Positions 22,388 to 35,088 of a stretch of DNA of 64,000 nt are shown here, piece after piece; position 1 is the first letter of the stretch; each line of letters opens with the position of its first letter. A program made the position numbers and the translations under genes. The notes beneath the pieces were generated by a model. It searched no databases. It was not told where the DNA came from and saw nothing but the letters and a program-made list of their open reading frames with translations. The stretch lies in the NCBI GenBank assembly GCA_004802705.1, contig SGPL01000084.1, forward strand, positions 1-64,000, given 5' to 3'. The stretch comes from Bondarzewia mesenterica (Eukaryota > Basidiomycota > Agaricomycetes > Russulales > Bondarzewiaceae).

Positions 22388-25300
22388 CTACACCACTATC
22401 AGGTCAGTACGGTCGAGCGAGGTTGGACGGAGGCTCACGATGGGACAAAAACGTCTCGGTCGAATGAGAAGAAAAAGCACAGCAGCCGCTACCATGCCGA
22501 CGAAAAAAAAACGATGGTACATCAGAGTCAAGGGACAATAAACGGGAACGTCAGGCGAGGTGCCATTGAAGATCAAAAGAACAAGAACAAAAGGACCTGT
22601 GATCTCCTGATAAGGCATCTACACATCGATGCTCGGGTAATGCAGCCACGAGGGTATAGGCGCTCGTGAATATGTATGCGTATGTTCGATAGCTCGTATA
22701 TGTATACATGTTTATCCAGATTTAGAACCCTCAAAGAGGGGGGAAAACGTAGGCTCACCTAAGGTCGATGTCGCAGCAATTTCACTTTTCTGAATCGAAG
22801 GCGGGTCCCGTCACAGCCGACACAAGCGACCGCTATTCAAAGAAAGAATATGAACAGGCCATAGCATATTAAAAAAAACTGGTTCTGAACTTCACGCTTT
22901 CTCGACAATCGTTCAACGCATGATCAGCTCGACGACGCCGCCGATCGTCAAGTGCTGCCTAATTGTCTCTGACTGGGTCAACAAGGTCCAAGCGGATGGA
23001 TAGGGTGCGTTTACGGTCCAAATTTGATAGTCCTAAGTGAGATCCATCGATCGTCTGGTAAGACAAGGGCAACAATAAAGCGCGGACTCACAAGTCGGAG
23101 ATCAAAACAGGCAATCTCCTGAGGGAAGGCTGCGCCAAATTCAACGACACCCGGATCAACAGGACGAATGCACTTGCAGGAGGTCCAGAACACTCACTGT
23201 TCCATGTATGTATATACAATACAGTAACAGCCCGACCCGAATTCACATGGGATAGCCTCCATTGTACACAGCCCAGCATTATGCCATATGGTCAGAGTAC
23301 AGCCGAACCCATCATGGATGCGCAGCCGGAAGGACGAAGGAACAAGTTCAAAAAGCGTGTCGGATTCGCATGCGTTGTGGTCAAGAATATCAAATTCCCT
23401 GACGGAGCGTAGATGGCATAAATGACCGGGTACCGATGACGTGCGGTCAATCAATCCTAAATNGTCGCAGGCGGTGAAATCCCCATCGAGAGTACATGAA
23501 GCCCATAACCGTTCATTGAGTGATGCTGGTGAACCAGGAGTCGTGGAAGNGGCATACAGCGCGTGACAATGGCGGCAAAAGATAAACGAAGAGGTTAAGA
23601 CTCCGACGATAGAATCTGCCAAAGATAGACGCTNGTATTCTCCAGCCATAGAGCANCGNCGAGAGGCGGTTGGGTTNGTGGCAGAGCACGTCCTTTACCC
23701 TCACTGGCANCGTGATCATACGCTCGATAGGTAAANGGGTNCTCGCTAAAGCGAGTACGGNGTGTCATATGCTCCTATACACTGANGCAAGATACATANA
23801 TGCTGCGNCTGAGGAAAGGCGAGTACCTATCAACAAGCNGTGCAGCACATCCTCAGTGGGAGAGACGATCTCGGACCAATCCTTGCAACGGCCTCCCTGT
23901 GACCTGGGCATCAAGACGGACAAACCCTCCAAAACGACCGAGGCCAGCGTGNCGACTTCAACGGCCCAGAATGAAAGTAGACGACCACAATCCGNATATA
24001 GCGCGACGAGCACACGCCCNTGAACTTCAACCGCCAAAGCCCGAATCAAAGAAATCCNGCGAGNTCGGAGACAAGAGTCTCCGTAAACACACGGGACCCT
24101 TGTGTAATGTATATGTCTCGAAGGAAAAACGACTTTTACCTCGAACGAACGGTCTTCTCCCGCTTGGAGTCTGATGCGCGGGACGGGGAACTCGGGCGGC
24201 CGCAAAGAGGATGATTTATACNTCGATCTGCACGGGGAAAACATGACCGATGACCATCAATCAAGCGAAGCCAATANCCATCAGCATCCAAAGCCCTCTA
24301 TGCGCGATAAGAGCCACAACAAGCACGATGGCGGGACCGCTTGGTCCCCTTGANNTTTTTTGGCTATTCAATCGACAAAGGTTATGTTCCAGTGCCATGC
24401 GCTCCGGCTCACAGATCAAAGTCGATGAATATCAGAGGATAGAATTATAGCGGGAGAAGACTGTAAAGAGGCAGTCCGTACCGCATGCTCGCATTGACGG
24501 CGCTTCCTCGTTGTCAGTTTCCAGGGCTAATGTTCTCAAAAGAGAATGCCTTCATCGTGCTGCCGCCTTCGCTCTCCAAGATGCCCAACTCTGTGTGGGA
24601 ANACAGTTGCATGACGCCGTCAGACGCAAGCGTGGCATCCATCGCTCGAGAGGTGTAGCGCGCATANGACAGGCCAAGATACATGATGCGGACACAAGAA
24701 AACCATACACGAAAGGGTGATGCAAGGTGGATACCAGCTTTGGAACTGCATTCCGTGACAGCGCCGACCGTGCCACGAGCATCCCCAAGAAGAGGGTGCT
24801 GGCTAGCAATCAATCAATCAAGATCAGAAATCCGAACAGCATCGCTGCGGCNCNCCATGTCTCGTCTGGAATCAGCCCGCCTTGCAACCTCTGAAGAAGA
24901 AGAAAGAAAGAAAAAAAGAGGATATCGACGGCACCGAAGGGTAGTTCTCGAGGATGACTGAACGTAACTTCGACAAGCTGCCCAGGATAGGCAGCAGACA
25001 AGAGCACCGGACAAGATACACCCGTGAGTCTCGAAGCGCCTACGGTGGAGGCTGCGTCGCGTGTCCACTGCACAAACTCCGAACAAGAGCAGCCGAAGGT
25101 CACAGAAGCAGCAACCGACGAGAATACCTGCTTCTCATCCAACTCAAGCCCCTTCCGATCGTCTGCGTGGGACTCGCCGACCCATCGATGATGATCAAGC
25201 AGCGTCGACACGCCCCTCAATGACCGCGGGGGCACACGGTAATATGCACAGAGATGGATGCACACGCAGGTCGCAGAACAGAAGGTGAGTCGGGCGATGC

Positions 25301-26690
25301 CTGGCACCAATAGAGAGCTCGGAATGGGCTTACCGTCGGCGAGAGCAAAGATCGGGGAAAAGCGGTATCGCTGCGCCGAAATGATCTGTACGCATTTGGA
25401 GATTATAGCCCAACTGCACGGATCGGGTGACGACTGTGCGAAGAAGGCGTCATCTGAGCACGGCGGGTCAAACAGCGGAGACGCCAAGGTCGAACAAGTC
25501 CCCAACTTCGGAGGTGCAGAACTGGGAACGTAATTGTGGGCACCTGAATCAAGCAGGGTGCGTCAGTACGATGATGAAAACGGTACGCAGGTGGCTCATC
25601 CCGAAAGCTTGCGTGATGTTGGAACATTCACTTGTTCTGAGATAAGCGTGCGCTGTCGATGGAATAAGCTTATAGAGGCTAGTGCAGCATCGCCATCTTT
25701 CGACATTCGAAAATTCAACAGCAAGTAGGAAGAAGACATACGCAAGCCAAAAAAAAATGACGTGTATGAACATATTGAGAAGGACGACAGTGTGCGCGCT
25801 GCACTGTCGACGCTCTCTCTATACCCTAGGTCTGAACCGCGGAATCAGGCAGTGCGCGTCGGCGGTACGGGAGCGGAGGATGCGCATACAGACAGAACCT
25901 CTCCCGCGTGATTCGACTTGAAGCTTCAGCAAAAAGAGAGGGGGTGAGCAGACCCGTCACGTGTCAGTCGAGAGTGGATCAACGAGCAGAGCGCGAGAAA
26001 TAGAAAGTATGTTCGAGAGGCGTTTCAGCTGTGAGCTCCGCGCGTCACTATCCTCTTTCCAGCAGTTACGATGGCACAACGGAGCTGTCGTCAACATGCG
26101 TTCTCAATCGTGGACATGGATTATAGACGTCTAGACACTCGCAGGAATAAGAAATCCGAGTCGGGAGGGTGTTTCAACACATAGTACTGTCTCCGTCTGG
26201 AAAGGGCGGAGAGGCAACTCCAAGCCGCATCGTATGGGTTTAAAGGCAGTTGACAGAGGAGGGCACCGCTGCACTCCACTGCATCCGCGTCGTTCGTCCG
26301 ACGCGCGCGAATTGAGTTTGACCATGTACCCGGACCGATTCGTTCCAAAGACCGCGACGAGAAACACGAGACATAACTATAAGTAAAGTGGACGCGTACC
26401 TCTCGTGCAAGGGAGGAGCACGCGGCCGGAGGAGGAAGATCATGATCATGATGGCAAGTCCTCTACGACGTCATACGCACAAGGCGTCCAACGAGTCCAA
26501 CGGGACTTTCCACAGACACTCGCACGCACGCATATCTGCAAACCTTCCGACCCTGCCCGAAGTCCCCGCGTACTCCAAGGACCATCACATATACTCACGC
26601 TAAGATAAGCATGTATGCGAGAGCAGCGAGACAGAGACTGACGAATACGGATCGCCACGTCCCGCCCCCGCCGCACTCTCCATTGTGCAT
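22388..26690 (-). other. N-rich region with traces of secreted and membrane protein exons
   Basis: At least twenty isolated Ns fall between 23463 and 24853. Minus-strand traces look coding but cannot be joined with confidence. One is an ATG at 26690 followed by a hydrophobic helix (VFVSLCLAALAYMLIL). Another is hydrophobic segments around 24700-24840 (LFGFLILID-stop-LLASTLFLGMLVA), interrupted by an in-frame TGA. A third is a Cys-containing block at about 23020-23460 (FRLRIHDGFGC ... SCKCIRPVDPG) reminiscent of small secreted proteins. They may belong to one decayed multi-pass membrane gene plus a small secreted-protein gene. I do not recognise a family. Confidence 0.25.
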
Positions 26691-27763
26691 TCTGAAAAGG
26701 CATCTCCTCTCCGCAAGCCCGGTCGTGTGAGGACACAGGGCAGAGGGTTCGGCGGGGGGTCAGCCGCCCGTGACGCGTGCTCCTATCCCGGCGGACGCAG
26801 AGGGAACGCACGGATGGATTGGACACTGGACAGCGAGCGAGGACGGTGGTAGTGGGATGCTGTTGTCGACGAGGTGTACGTTACGGGTCCCATCGCACTT
26901 GGATCCTAGTATTTTTGCAGGCCAGTCCACATATGGAAAAGAATTTGGGGGTTTTTCGAGAGAAGACGACAGCTGGATCCGGATGCGGAAGAGTCGACCT
27001 TCGAGGGGAAAAAGCCTCCGTGATCGAGGAGAACAACGTCGCGTGACTCGATCGCGGACAACATCCATTTCGGGACGCGACGTTGCGCCCAATCTTGACG
27101 CGTCTTTCCCCCGTCTGCACAAAGACAAGACCGAGTCGACGAGTCACGCCTCATAGCGAGCACCACATACACATAAAGACGGTCTTTATTGACTGTTCTC
27201 GGTACATTGTATCTGATGTTTTCCTCTAATAATGTCGTACAAATCCACACCAAGTATGCGTATGCGCGTTCCTATCGTAACAACAGCCTGCGTATCATGA
27301 CCCATGAAGAAGTGGGGGGAAAACGTCTACACATCGTGCTCGTCATCATGTCGTTTGCTCGTATAACGTCAAAAATAAAGGGTGCCGGTGAAAGGCGAAC
27401 GAAAAAAAGAAGAGAAAAAGGAATAAGAAGGCTTTGCGAATATTGGATGGAATAAAGAGAATAAGAAATAGGGAATAAGGGATAGGGATAAACGTCCAGT
27501 CCATGCTGATGTCGGCTCAGGAATTAAGGAGTCACGGCAGGGTAATTAAGGTAAGGAAGCCGCGGTGGTTGGATGGTGATGCTGGCGGTGATGGCGGCGG
27601 CGGCGGTGCGGGGAAGGGATGGGGTATGGTTACAATGTCGTCGGGCGGTCCGTGCGGCTGTGACGGAGTGGTGTACAGATTTACTTTTCCTTCTTCTTCT
27701 GCATCTGCGAAAATCTTCTTCGTCCGCTTCTTCCTTCTCTCTTCCTCCTGGGCCCGAGGCCCA
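26691..27763. other. Unassigned GC-rich region
   Basis: No gene could be supported on either strand. Purine-rich runs (AGGGATAGGG type) occur around 27390-27490, just downstream of the copy 4 stop codon. Confidence 0.35.
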
Positions 27764-28508
27764 TCACCGCGTCGAGAAGAACCAGACGTCCTCCTTGGAT
27801 CCCGAAACCCTGTACATAGCCTCGACGCGGGTCTTTCCACACAACACGTCGACCCTCCTGACGCCCTTCTTCTTCTCCGCCTCTTGGCGATGCCCCGCGG
27901 CCCGCCAACGCGCGTCGTATGCTCGACTGACAGCAGCAGCGTCCTTCAGGGACTCCCACTCCTCCCTCCGGATTTGTGTGCGGAGGGTGACGTAGAGGGT
28001 GGTGAGGACGTCGGCGACGGTGACGTATTGACTGCCGGGCGACGCTGTCGGGACGGGGTACACGTTGATGGACCAGGGGAGAAGTTGACAGCAGAAGGTG
28101 AGTTTGGGGAAGGGTGGGTGCGTGGCGGGTGCGGCGAGCGTGGAGGCGGAGAGCATGGGGTTGTGGGCGGACACGGGGTGTGTGAGGTCGAACGCGAGGT
28201 TGAGAGCGGCCAGCGCGGGGTGGATGTGCACGGACGAAGGTTGGGGGGGACGGAATGTAGGTGGGGAGGTGGGCGGGGGAGAGGGCGTGTGAGGGCGGGG
28301 ACGGGGTATACACTTTCGGTTGCAAAAGAGACGGGACGTAGGCGAGCGGGCTTGGTCGCGAGGTGGGTGCTGGCTCGTAGAGGGAGGGGTGGGGGAGTTG
28401 TGGAGGTGTTGCTGGACCGTCTGAGGACGCGGACGAGAGAGGGGACTCTGAGCGAAAGTCGCGAACCTCGGCGACGGGATTGAAATGGACGCGACGTGGA
28501 GCTGCCAT
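27764..28508 (-). CDS. DUF6699-like protein, copy 4, frameshifted at a C7 run
   Basis: The ATG at 28508 opens MAAPRRVHFNPVAEVRDFRS, a basic-acidic start followed by a Ser/Pro-rich region. The domain continues in a frame offset by one base: VHIHPALAALNLAFDLTHPV, APATHPPFPKLTFCC, PWSINVYPV, TVADVLTTLYVTLRTQIRRE and GVRRVDVLCGKTRVEAMYRV, with stop at 27764-27766. The frame break falls at seven consecutive G on the plus strand (28244-28250). Removing one base restores an uninterrupted protein of about 247 residues. It is therefore either a recent frameshift or a homopolymer error. It is most like copy 1. Function unknown. Confidence 0.65.
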
Positions 28509-30690
28509 CGTGTCTGTCTGAAGCAGAAGCGGGTGTTGGAGGGATGTGCTGGTGGGAACGGAAGTGGGTGGTTTAGAGTGGTGGGAAAGCGGGGGTCGGA
28601 AGAGAGAGGGTGTTGTTTAAATAAGTCGGGGGAGTGGACAGCAACGTCGGGAGGATAAAAAGCAATATGGATCCATAAAGGAAGGCTGGCAACCTTGGGC
28701 TTGGTTTCCCGTCAGACCGGCGTCGGGACTCGGAGCAGAACAGGCCCAGCGCAGCCATGCATTGGGGACCGTTCAAGATGACATACGCGCCCCCTTTCGT
28801 GTATATTTTGGTTTTGGCTGTGTGGAAAGAATTCGAGGGGGTGGCTGGTTGACTCAGAAATTCGAGGATGGTCCCTCAGCACCGCACCAAACTCGTCCAA
28901 ATTCGGATAAATTTCACCGCCACTGATTGGGTCGCTGACGACCGTCCGCTCAACAAGAGCAGGAAAATCTTTGTCATCATCTCCATTGCTCAGACCATGT
29001 CTCCAACTCGATCGTTCGCGTTTTCATGCGCAGTCGTCGTGGTTGGTCCTTGATTTCTTGCTTTTGTCTGCGCATCGTGATTCATCACCTCTGGACGGTC
29101 TCTGGTCCACGTTCCATCCTCTCCCTTCACAGTCTCGCGTTTCACTCCCGTCGATTGTCCCCGAGTCGACTGCGCGCGTGCGCGTGCCCTATTTCGAGTA
29201 TCGACGCTTTCTCGAGCTCTTTGGGTCTCCGGCGCGCACAGCACTTGCACGCCGGGTCCGTGTCTGTTCCGAACTGAGACCAGGATCAGTACTCAGTCTC
29301 CAACCAATATATCGCAATGCTTTCCAGTCCATAATCGATCATAATCCCCGGCTCCGGACCACACAGTGCGCCGCTGACTTGAGCTACTTGGCCGTGCCTT
29401 TGCAATATTGCGATCGCATCCTGTGTCCCAGGACCACTTTCTCGTGCCACCTCCTCCGCCACGTACCTCGGAGCTGGGTACCTGACAATAGCATCAAACG
29501 AAACGCTGCACTGCGTATACGCAGCCCGCAATATAGCCCTCGCCATGCAACTATCCGGGCCTGAGCTCGTCAGTAACCACTAGTTTGATCCTCCATACCT
29601 GGGCATATTTCACCGCACGACGCGTCTTTATCCATACGCGTATGTGGATGCAATGCCAACCGTACACGTGGTTCGCAACCCGTATATGGCCAACGAATGC
29701 GTACGTGTCCGATGTATACGCGCCAATATACGCGCACCGCAACGTCGCGTACTTGAATCAGCTGAGTAAGTGCGGAATACGCTGCGTATCGCTTCGCGAA
29801 AACCCCTCTTTTATTTGCTCTCAGCATCAGCAGAGCCGTTGATGCGCAACTCGTCCCCCATTTACAAGGAACGAAGCGGGGAGATGGGGAAGGGGGAAGG
29901 CCCGTCGTGACGGGACTTCTTTTGCCCCGGATTCGCAAAGTTACGGGTCGTATCCAAATTCGTCGGGAGGTGGATACATTGAGTTGACTTAGTAACTTGT
30001 TCACGAATGCGACTTTGCAAATGGCAACAACATTGGGCGCTGATGGCGACGCACTGCAATGGCATCTCCCAACGATCTCCTCTGATCTCGACCTCGGTCG
30101 AGCTCCCTGCAAGGTATGCGGTATCATGGTAAGCCAGTGACCCATCAGATCTTCGTCCCCTTCAGCAATCGTCTTTGTTGACGCAAGTGATTGGCACACG
30201 TACAGACATGCAAAGATACCTCCAGTTGCGGCGCAGATGACGACGCGAACATCCTTTCTACGATCTCAGCTCCTTCTCCCGTCCCCGTAAGTTTTCCAAG
30301 GATTGATGCGGCATGGCCCGAATGGGCGAATCGAACGCCCGTTATATCCAACCGGCATCTTGCTGACGCTGGATCACCAAGCGTGCAAGTACATGCATAC
30401 CGTAAGTGAAGTATGGCGCGACGCTACTCACGCTCCACGCGCCTCGACGTGATGCCGAGCGACTTATGTCCGTGATGGACTCCCTCGGTGCGGCTTGCGC
30501 AGTCATCATTCCTGCTGATGATATGTCGCTAACGGGATCGCTTGGCTGCGCTCGAGAGGATACGGCAAGTCGGTGGATCCACTTGACGGAAACGTTTCCT
30601 CCCTCTGACAGACGCGAGCTGCGCAAGATCTTGTCACTCGCCTTGGCGGCATGTGTGGGGTTTTGCGGTTTTTCGTCGTGCTTAGCGCAC
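28509..30690. other. Poorly interpretable region with possible plus-strand exon traces
   Basis: Coding-looking traces include MSPTRSFAFSCAVVVVG at 28998 (signal-like), ATYLGAGYLTIASNETLHC near 29460, and segments at about 30021-30300 joined by an apparent GTAAGC...TACAG intron. The last reaches TCKDTSSCGADDDANILSTI. A hydrophobic C-terminal trace (LSLALAACVGFCGFSSC) ends near 30693. I could not assemble a complete model or name a family. This may be one decayed secreted or GPI-anchored protein gene. Confidence 0.2.
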
Positions 30691-30695
30691 TAAAC

Positions 30696-31990
30696 CCGTA
30701 CCATCACATCTTACAGTCGCTCGGCGCGCGCCTCGTCAGCTCATGTCAAGATGGAGCCTGCCATTTTTTGAAATCTTGAGTTTACTGTGCAAGTCATCAA
30801 TGGAGGCGGCGGGAGAGGTACTCCGCAAAATTCATCATGAGCAACATACAGATGAACGTCATCCCCCCCGTTAAATTCACGTTCATACGGTGAGCTTTTC
30901 TTTTGTTTGTTTTTCTGGGAACTAAAGATACTCAAATTTCTGACGAGTTTCGTGCATGGTCATTTGGATCGGGTACCGATGCCAAGTGTCGTACTTATAT
31001 TGAAATTGAGGTCGACGCGACTCGGCAATGACTGCGCGTCGGACGTCGGATCCGACGTATTCTGTGCTCTGTCACGCCGTGAGCACTGCAGTGCTGTCCC
31101 CCTCGCGTGGCGCTGTCTGTCGGACCACGCGCACGTTCGACACTCGACAGGGACGTAGACGCCCGACGCCATGGGTAGACGCCCGCCCGACGCGGTACTT
31201 AACGTCTATTACTTGGACGGGAGCGGTACATACAGTATTTACATATGTTAGAACCAGAGTATCACACCGCCCCACATATCCTCAGAAGCGTGCGGCACTT
31301 CTTGGACCAAAATGAGGCAAAGTTCCATCAGCTTGATGGACACTGAACATATTTGGGGGAAGTGGGTTCGTCGAACCCGCACCATCACATTTCACGTCCA
31401 TTTCAGTCGCTTGGGGCGTGCCTGTCAAGGTGGAACCTGCCATTTTTCCGTCATGGGCAACATACGGATGGACGCCATCCCCCCCGACGAATTTCGCACT
31501 CATACAGTGAGATCCTCTCAGCTGTTTTCTTTTTGTTCGTTTTTCTGGGACGGGATGCTCAGTTTTCTGACCAGTTTCGCGCAGTTTCATTTGGATCGGA
31601 CAGCGATGCCAAGTGTCATATATTGATATTGAGGTCGACGCGATTCGGCAATTACTGCATGTGGGCTTGCTCAAGAGCACTGCGCGTCGGTGCCGACGTA
31701 TTCTGTGCTCTGTCACGCCGTGAGCACTGCCCAGACCCCCTCGCGTGGCACTGTCTGTCGGACCATGCGCACGTTCGAGACTCGACGGGGACGCAGACGC
31801 CCGCCCGACGCAGTTCCAGTGTCTACTTGGACGGGAGCGGTACATACAGTATTTACATATGTTAGAACCAGAGTATCACGCCGCCTCACATATCCTCAGA
31901 AAGCGTGCGCACCCGGAGGGCACTTCTTGGACCAAAATGAGGCAAAGTTCTATGAGCTTGATGGACGCCGAACATATCTGAGGGAAGTGG
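30696..31990. repeat. Direct tandem duplication, two copies of about 0.62-0.68 kb
   Basis: Copy 1 (about 30696-31371) and copy 2 (about 31372-31990) share long blocks in the same order. These are ACCATCACAT, GGAACCTGCCATTTTT, GCAACATACGGATG, CTTTTTGTTCGTTTTTCTGG, TTTGGATCG, ATGCCAAGTGTC, TCTGTGCTCTGTCACGCCGT, CTTGGACGGGAGCGGTACAT and TTGGACCAAAATGAGGCAAA. Each copy has its own small insertions, so the duplication is not recent. No conserved open frame spans both copies, and the unit is not a recognised element. Confidence 0.75.
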
Positions 31991-32012
31991 GGGTCGACTC
32001 CCGAGGACTCAC

Positions 32013-35000
32013 ATGAAATTCCTCGCCCTACTCCTCACCCTCATCGTGTCCACTTATTCCCAACCATGGCAAGGTCCGCGCGCCCACCAACCCAAAATAC
32101 TCGCGCACCCTTTACAGTCTGCATCTTGTTGACACCGGTCATAACTTAGTACAGCGCAATCCACGTGGCCTCGGAAGGGTGGAACACGTCGACTCCGCCA
32201 AATACAGGTATTGCCTTGGTTTGGTGGGCCACAAGCGCCACAGTATTGTGGTCTCCCCACCGCCATCACGAGCGAGCTCCGGAGCTGAATCATAACAGCA
32301 GCCTGCGACCCTGCCCGCCGTCGGTCGGGACATTGGCCTGCGAGCTCTTTTCGCCTATCGACGGTCGATTCGTGTGCCCCAGTCGCTCCACCCGATGTGT
32401 GTGTGTATGCGCCCTGGCCCTGTGCTCGTCCCTCGGCGAGGGTCGCATTCGCATTCGCATTGCCATGCCTTCCGCGCAACTCTCCTAAGCACTGTCTTTC
32501 TGACGCCAAAGTCGTTCAATGGGGATGTTCGAACTTCGGCCTGCGCAGCCTGGAAAGCGTGGACGATCGTGAGCTGTTCCGATGACAGTGCAGTGGTGGC
32601 TGGTTCCGCCCGTTCCGCCTCGGCCGTAACGACTCCCCTCGAGACTTGGCTGATGCGAGGTGCGTGCGTACTTGCGGTATTGATTTCTGGAGCTCGCGAA
32701 TCTAGCTCGTCGTGCCCATGCCCACGGGATGATTCGGAGGTGGCTGGCCGGAGCAATAATACCGCATCGATACCGCAGATGCACGCATAATGGTGAAACT
32801 CCACGAGGGCATCATTACGGTGTCATCATAATCTCAAGGAAAAGATGGGTGCTTGGATTTTTGATCATCATCATCATCATGTCTGTCGAGGCGGATGCGG
32901 CTGCAACGAGCAAGGGGGGAAGAGATGGTTTCTCTATGAGCTCACATCCGCCCTTTCCCACTTCGAGATTGATGGAGCGAGTCTGATGTTTTGCGTCTTC
33001 TTGATCGTCCAGATCATCAGCCTCGTCGTTCGTCGTCGTCACGGCCACATCTAAATCTTCACGGCCACATCTAAATCTTTGGATCGAGTTCGCACAAGGC
33101 ATACTGCTGGCATTTTCGCGAATCCGGGCTCGCGTCCCATAGAACTCTTACTTCTTTTCATGGACCTCTCTCAGTCTTCCTCTTCGCGCTTTCCGCACTT
33201 GGCTCGATTTGCTTGTGTGCTGCAGCGACTCGCAAGTACGGAGGTCTTTTCGGGTCCTTTCCAGCGCCGGCATCCTTTGTCGCCATGGAGCAGGACGTAC
33301 CGCGCGCGGTCGAAAAAGCCGGAATTGAGACGCTGCGGGCTACAGAGTCGCCTTTGTGCGTGGAGCCATGTACTCTTCTGCTTCTGTCGGTGATCAGAAG
33401 AGGTGACTCTCGAAGACACTTGAACTGATCACGTCTTCGCACCTCACGCTCGGGCATTGACATTTTCGGCGAGGAGGTTTCTTTGGTTTCTGGGCAGCTC
33501 TGGCGCTAGCAATCCTCGTATCAGACGGTACTACGTGGTGCATCCCCGACGCCCGTGAAGCTTGCGATCGAGGCGTCCATCGCCCGCTTCGCAGCTCTGA
33601 GTCTCGTTTCGTTTCTCGCGTAGCATTGGCAATCGGACAACCGCTCGCGAACGAACTGTTCTGTTTTTTTTTTTGGGACAGATTTTGCTGGTCGTGGGCG
33701 TGCATCCCGCCTTCTTCGTGCTCTCTATCTACCGACCCGCTCTTGCGACTCTTGTCATCGCGGGAGGTGCCCGCAGGACAGACACGTTCGCATGACGACT
33801 ATGTGGGTTTCTTCCACAGCATGTCAAGTCTTATCGATATTTCTGTCCCATTTTGGGACGAAGGTGAGGAGAAAGCCCTGTTGAACCGTCGGTCTTACTC
33901 GTTGTCGGAATTGTCTTACGCATATTGGTATCTTTGGCCCCGCCGCTTTTTTGGGAGGTCGTGTCATTCGAGGACGTCGAGTTTTCTGCCCTGTCTCAGG
34001 GACTACCTTTTTTCAGACGGGCGTTCTGATGCAAGTCAGGTCATTTCAGCACGAAGAGACGCGGAGCACTATCCTGGTGAACGACAAATCTGTATGAAGC
34101 GCACTCACTCGCGGGCGGGCCGTTCGCCAAGCAATGATGTGCAGAGCGATGTAATTTGATGATTTATCGTGATACAAGCTGCTATTCCTAAGTAGCGCCA
34201 AGACGCGCGTCCGAGTCTGGCCCACTTGGGATGGTCTGGTGGTGTGTCTGGGAAGCGGCGACTCTGGCCGGGGCGAGATGTCGTGAGCGTGCACGCCTAT
34301 CCTTTTTGGTAGGGGTGGGTTTGGTTGATGGGGGGCATAGTGTGACCGGTCCGTTTATGTCTCTAATATTGTGGTTGTAGTTTCGGCGTGTGCAGCGAAG
34401 GCACCAGTCTCTTCAACGACTCAGCGTACGAGGCGTAGCAATGTCCTTGTCAATGTCTGGTCCGAGGATGGTTGACGGTTGAACGTTGACGGGTTTGAAT
34501 ACGTCGCGTGATGTACGCAGTGCTGCTCGAAGACTTCGCGGTCGTGCCACATGCACATCACGCAAGCTCGAGACCCTGAATCTTGAAGGTGCCAATTCTG
34601 CTTCTTATGATATGCGGATCTAGACGCTACTTGTAATTAGATGGCACCTGCGGAAAGACTGAGGACGTCTGTGATGTTGGTGAAGAGGAGGGAGGACAAA
34701 GGAAAAGGGTTCAGGAACGTGCGGTCTGATATTATAAGTCTAGCTTGTGCGCTTGAGAGACAGCAGGCACCAAGAAGCTACATATCTCGTATAGCGCGCG
34801 TAAAAAGGAAGTGATCGACGACATGATTCTCGCAATCTGTAAGCGCGAATGTAAGTTGGAATGACAAGTAACGTAAGGCCGGGGTACGCTCGGTACAGCA
34901 GATGCTCCTGAGGGTCTCCGAGCTTTGACGATGACGCGGTTGGATGATGTACGGACAATTGACGGACAAGTACGTTAAGTAGATAGATGCTTTTCCGCAC

Positions 35001-35088
35001 CTTACGATTGCATAATTGAATATTTGTACAAATGAAATCAACAGATATCATGATAGATCCGTACCGCAGCCAAAAAAAAAAACCCCCC
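32013..35088. other. Region with signal-peptide-like and membrane-like traces, no firm gene
   Basis: An ATG at 32013 right after the tandem duplication starts MKFLALLLTLIVSTYSQPWQ, a good signal peptide, but no downstream exon could be joined convincingly. Hydrophobic traces occur near 32980-33050 (MFCVFLIVQIISLVVRRR) and 33680-33770 (ILLVVGVHPAFFVLSIYRP). A 20-base direct repeat (TCACGGCCACATCTAAATCT) is present twice at about 33037-33077. 34300-35088 appears empty. Confidence 0.25.

Noticed and set aside
26760..27156. Open frames of about 90-130 codons on both strands
   Set aside because: High GC content favours chance open frames. No motif or intron structure supports any of them.
30320..30400. 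Perfect T-arm-like hairpin (GGGCG TTCGATT CGCCC, minus strand) suggesting a tRNA
   Set aside because: No D-arm, no valid anticodon loop with T33 and no acceptor pairing. It is better explained as a chance hairpin.
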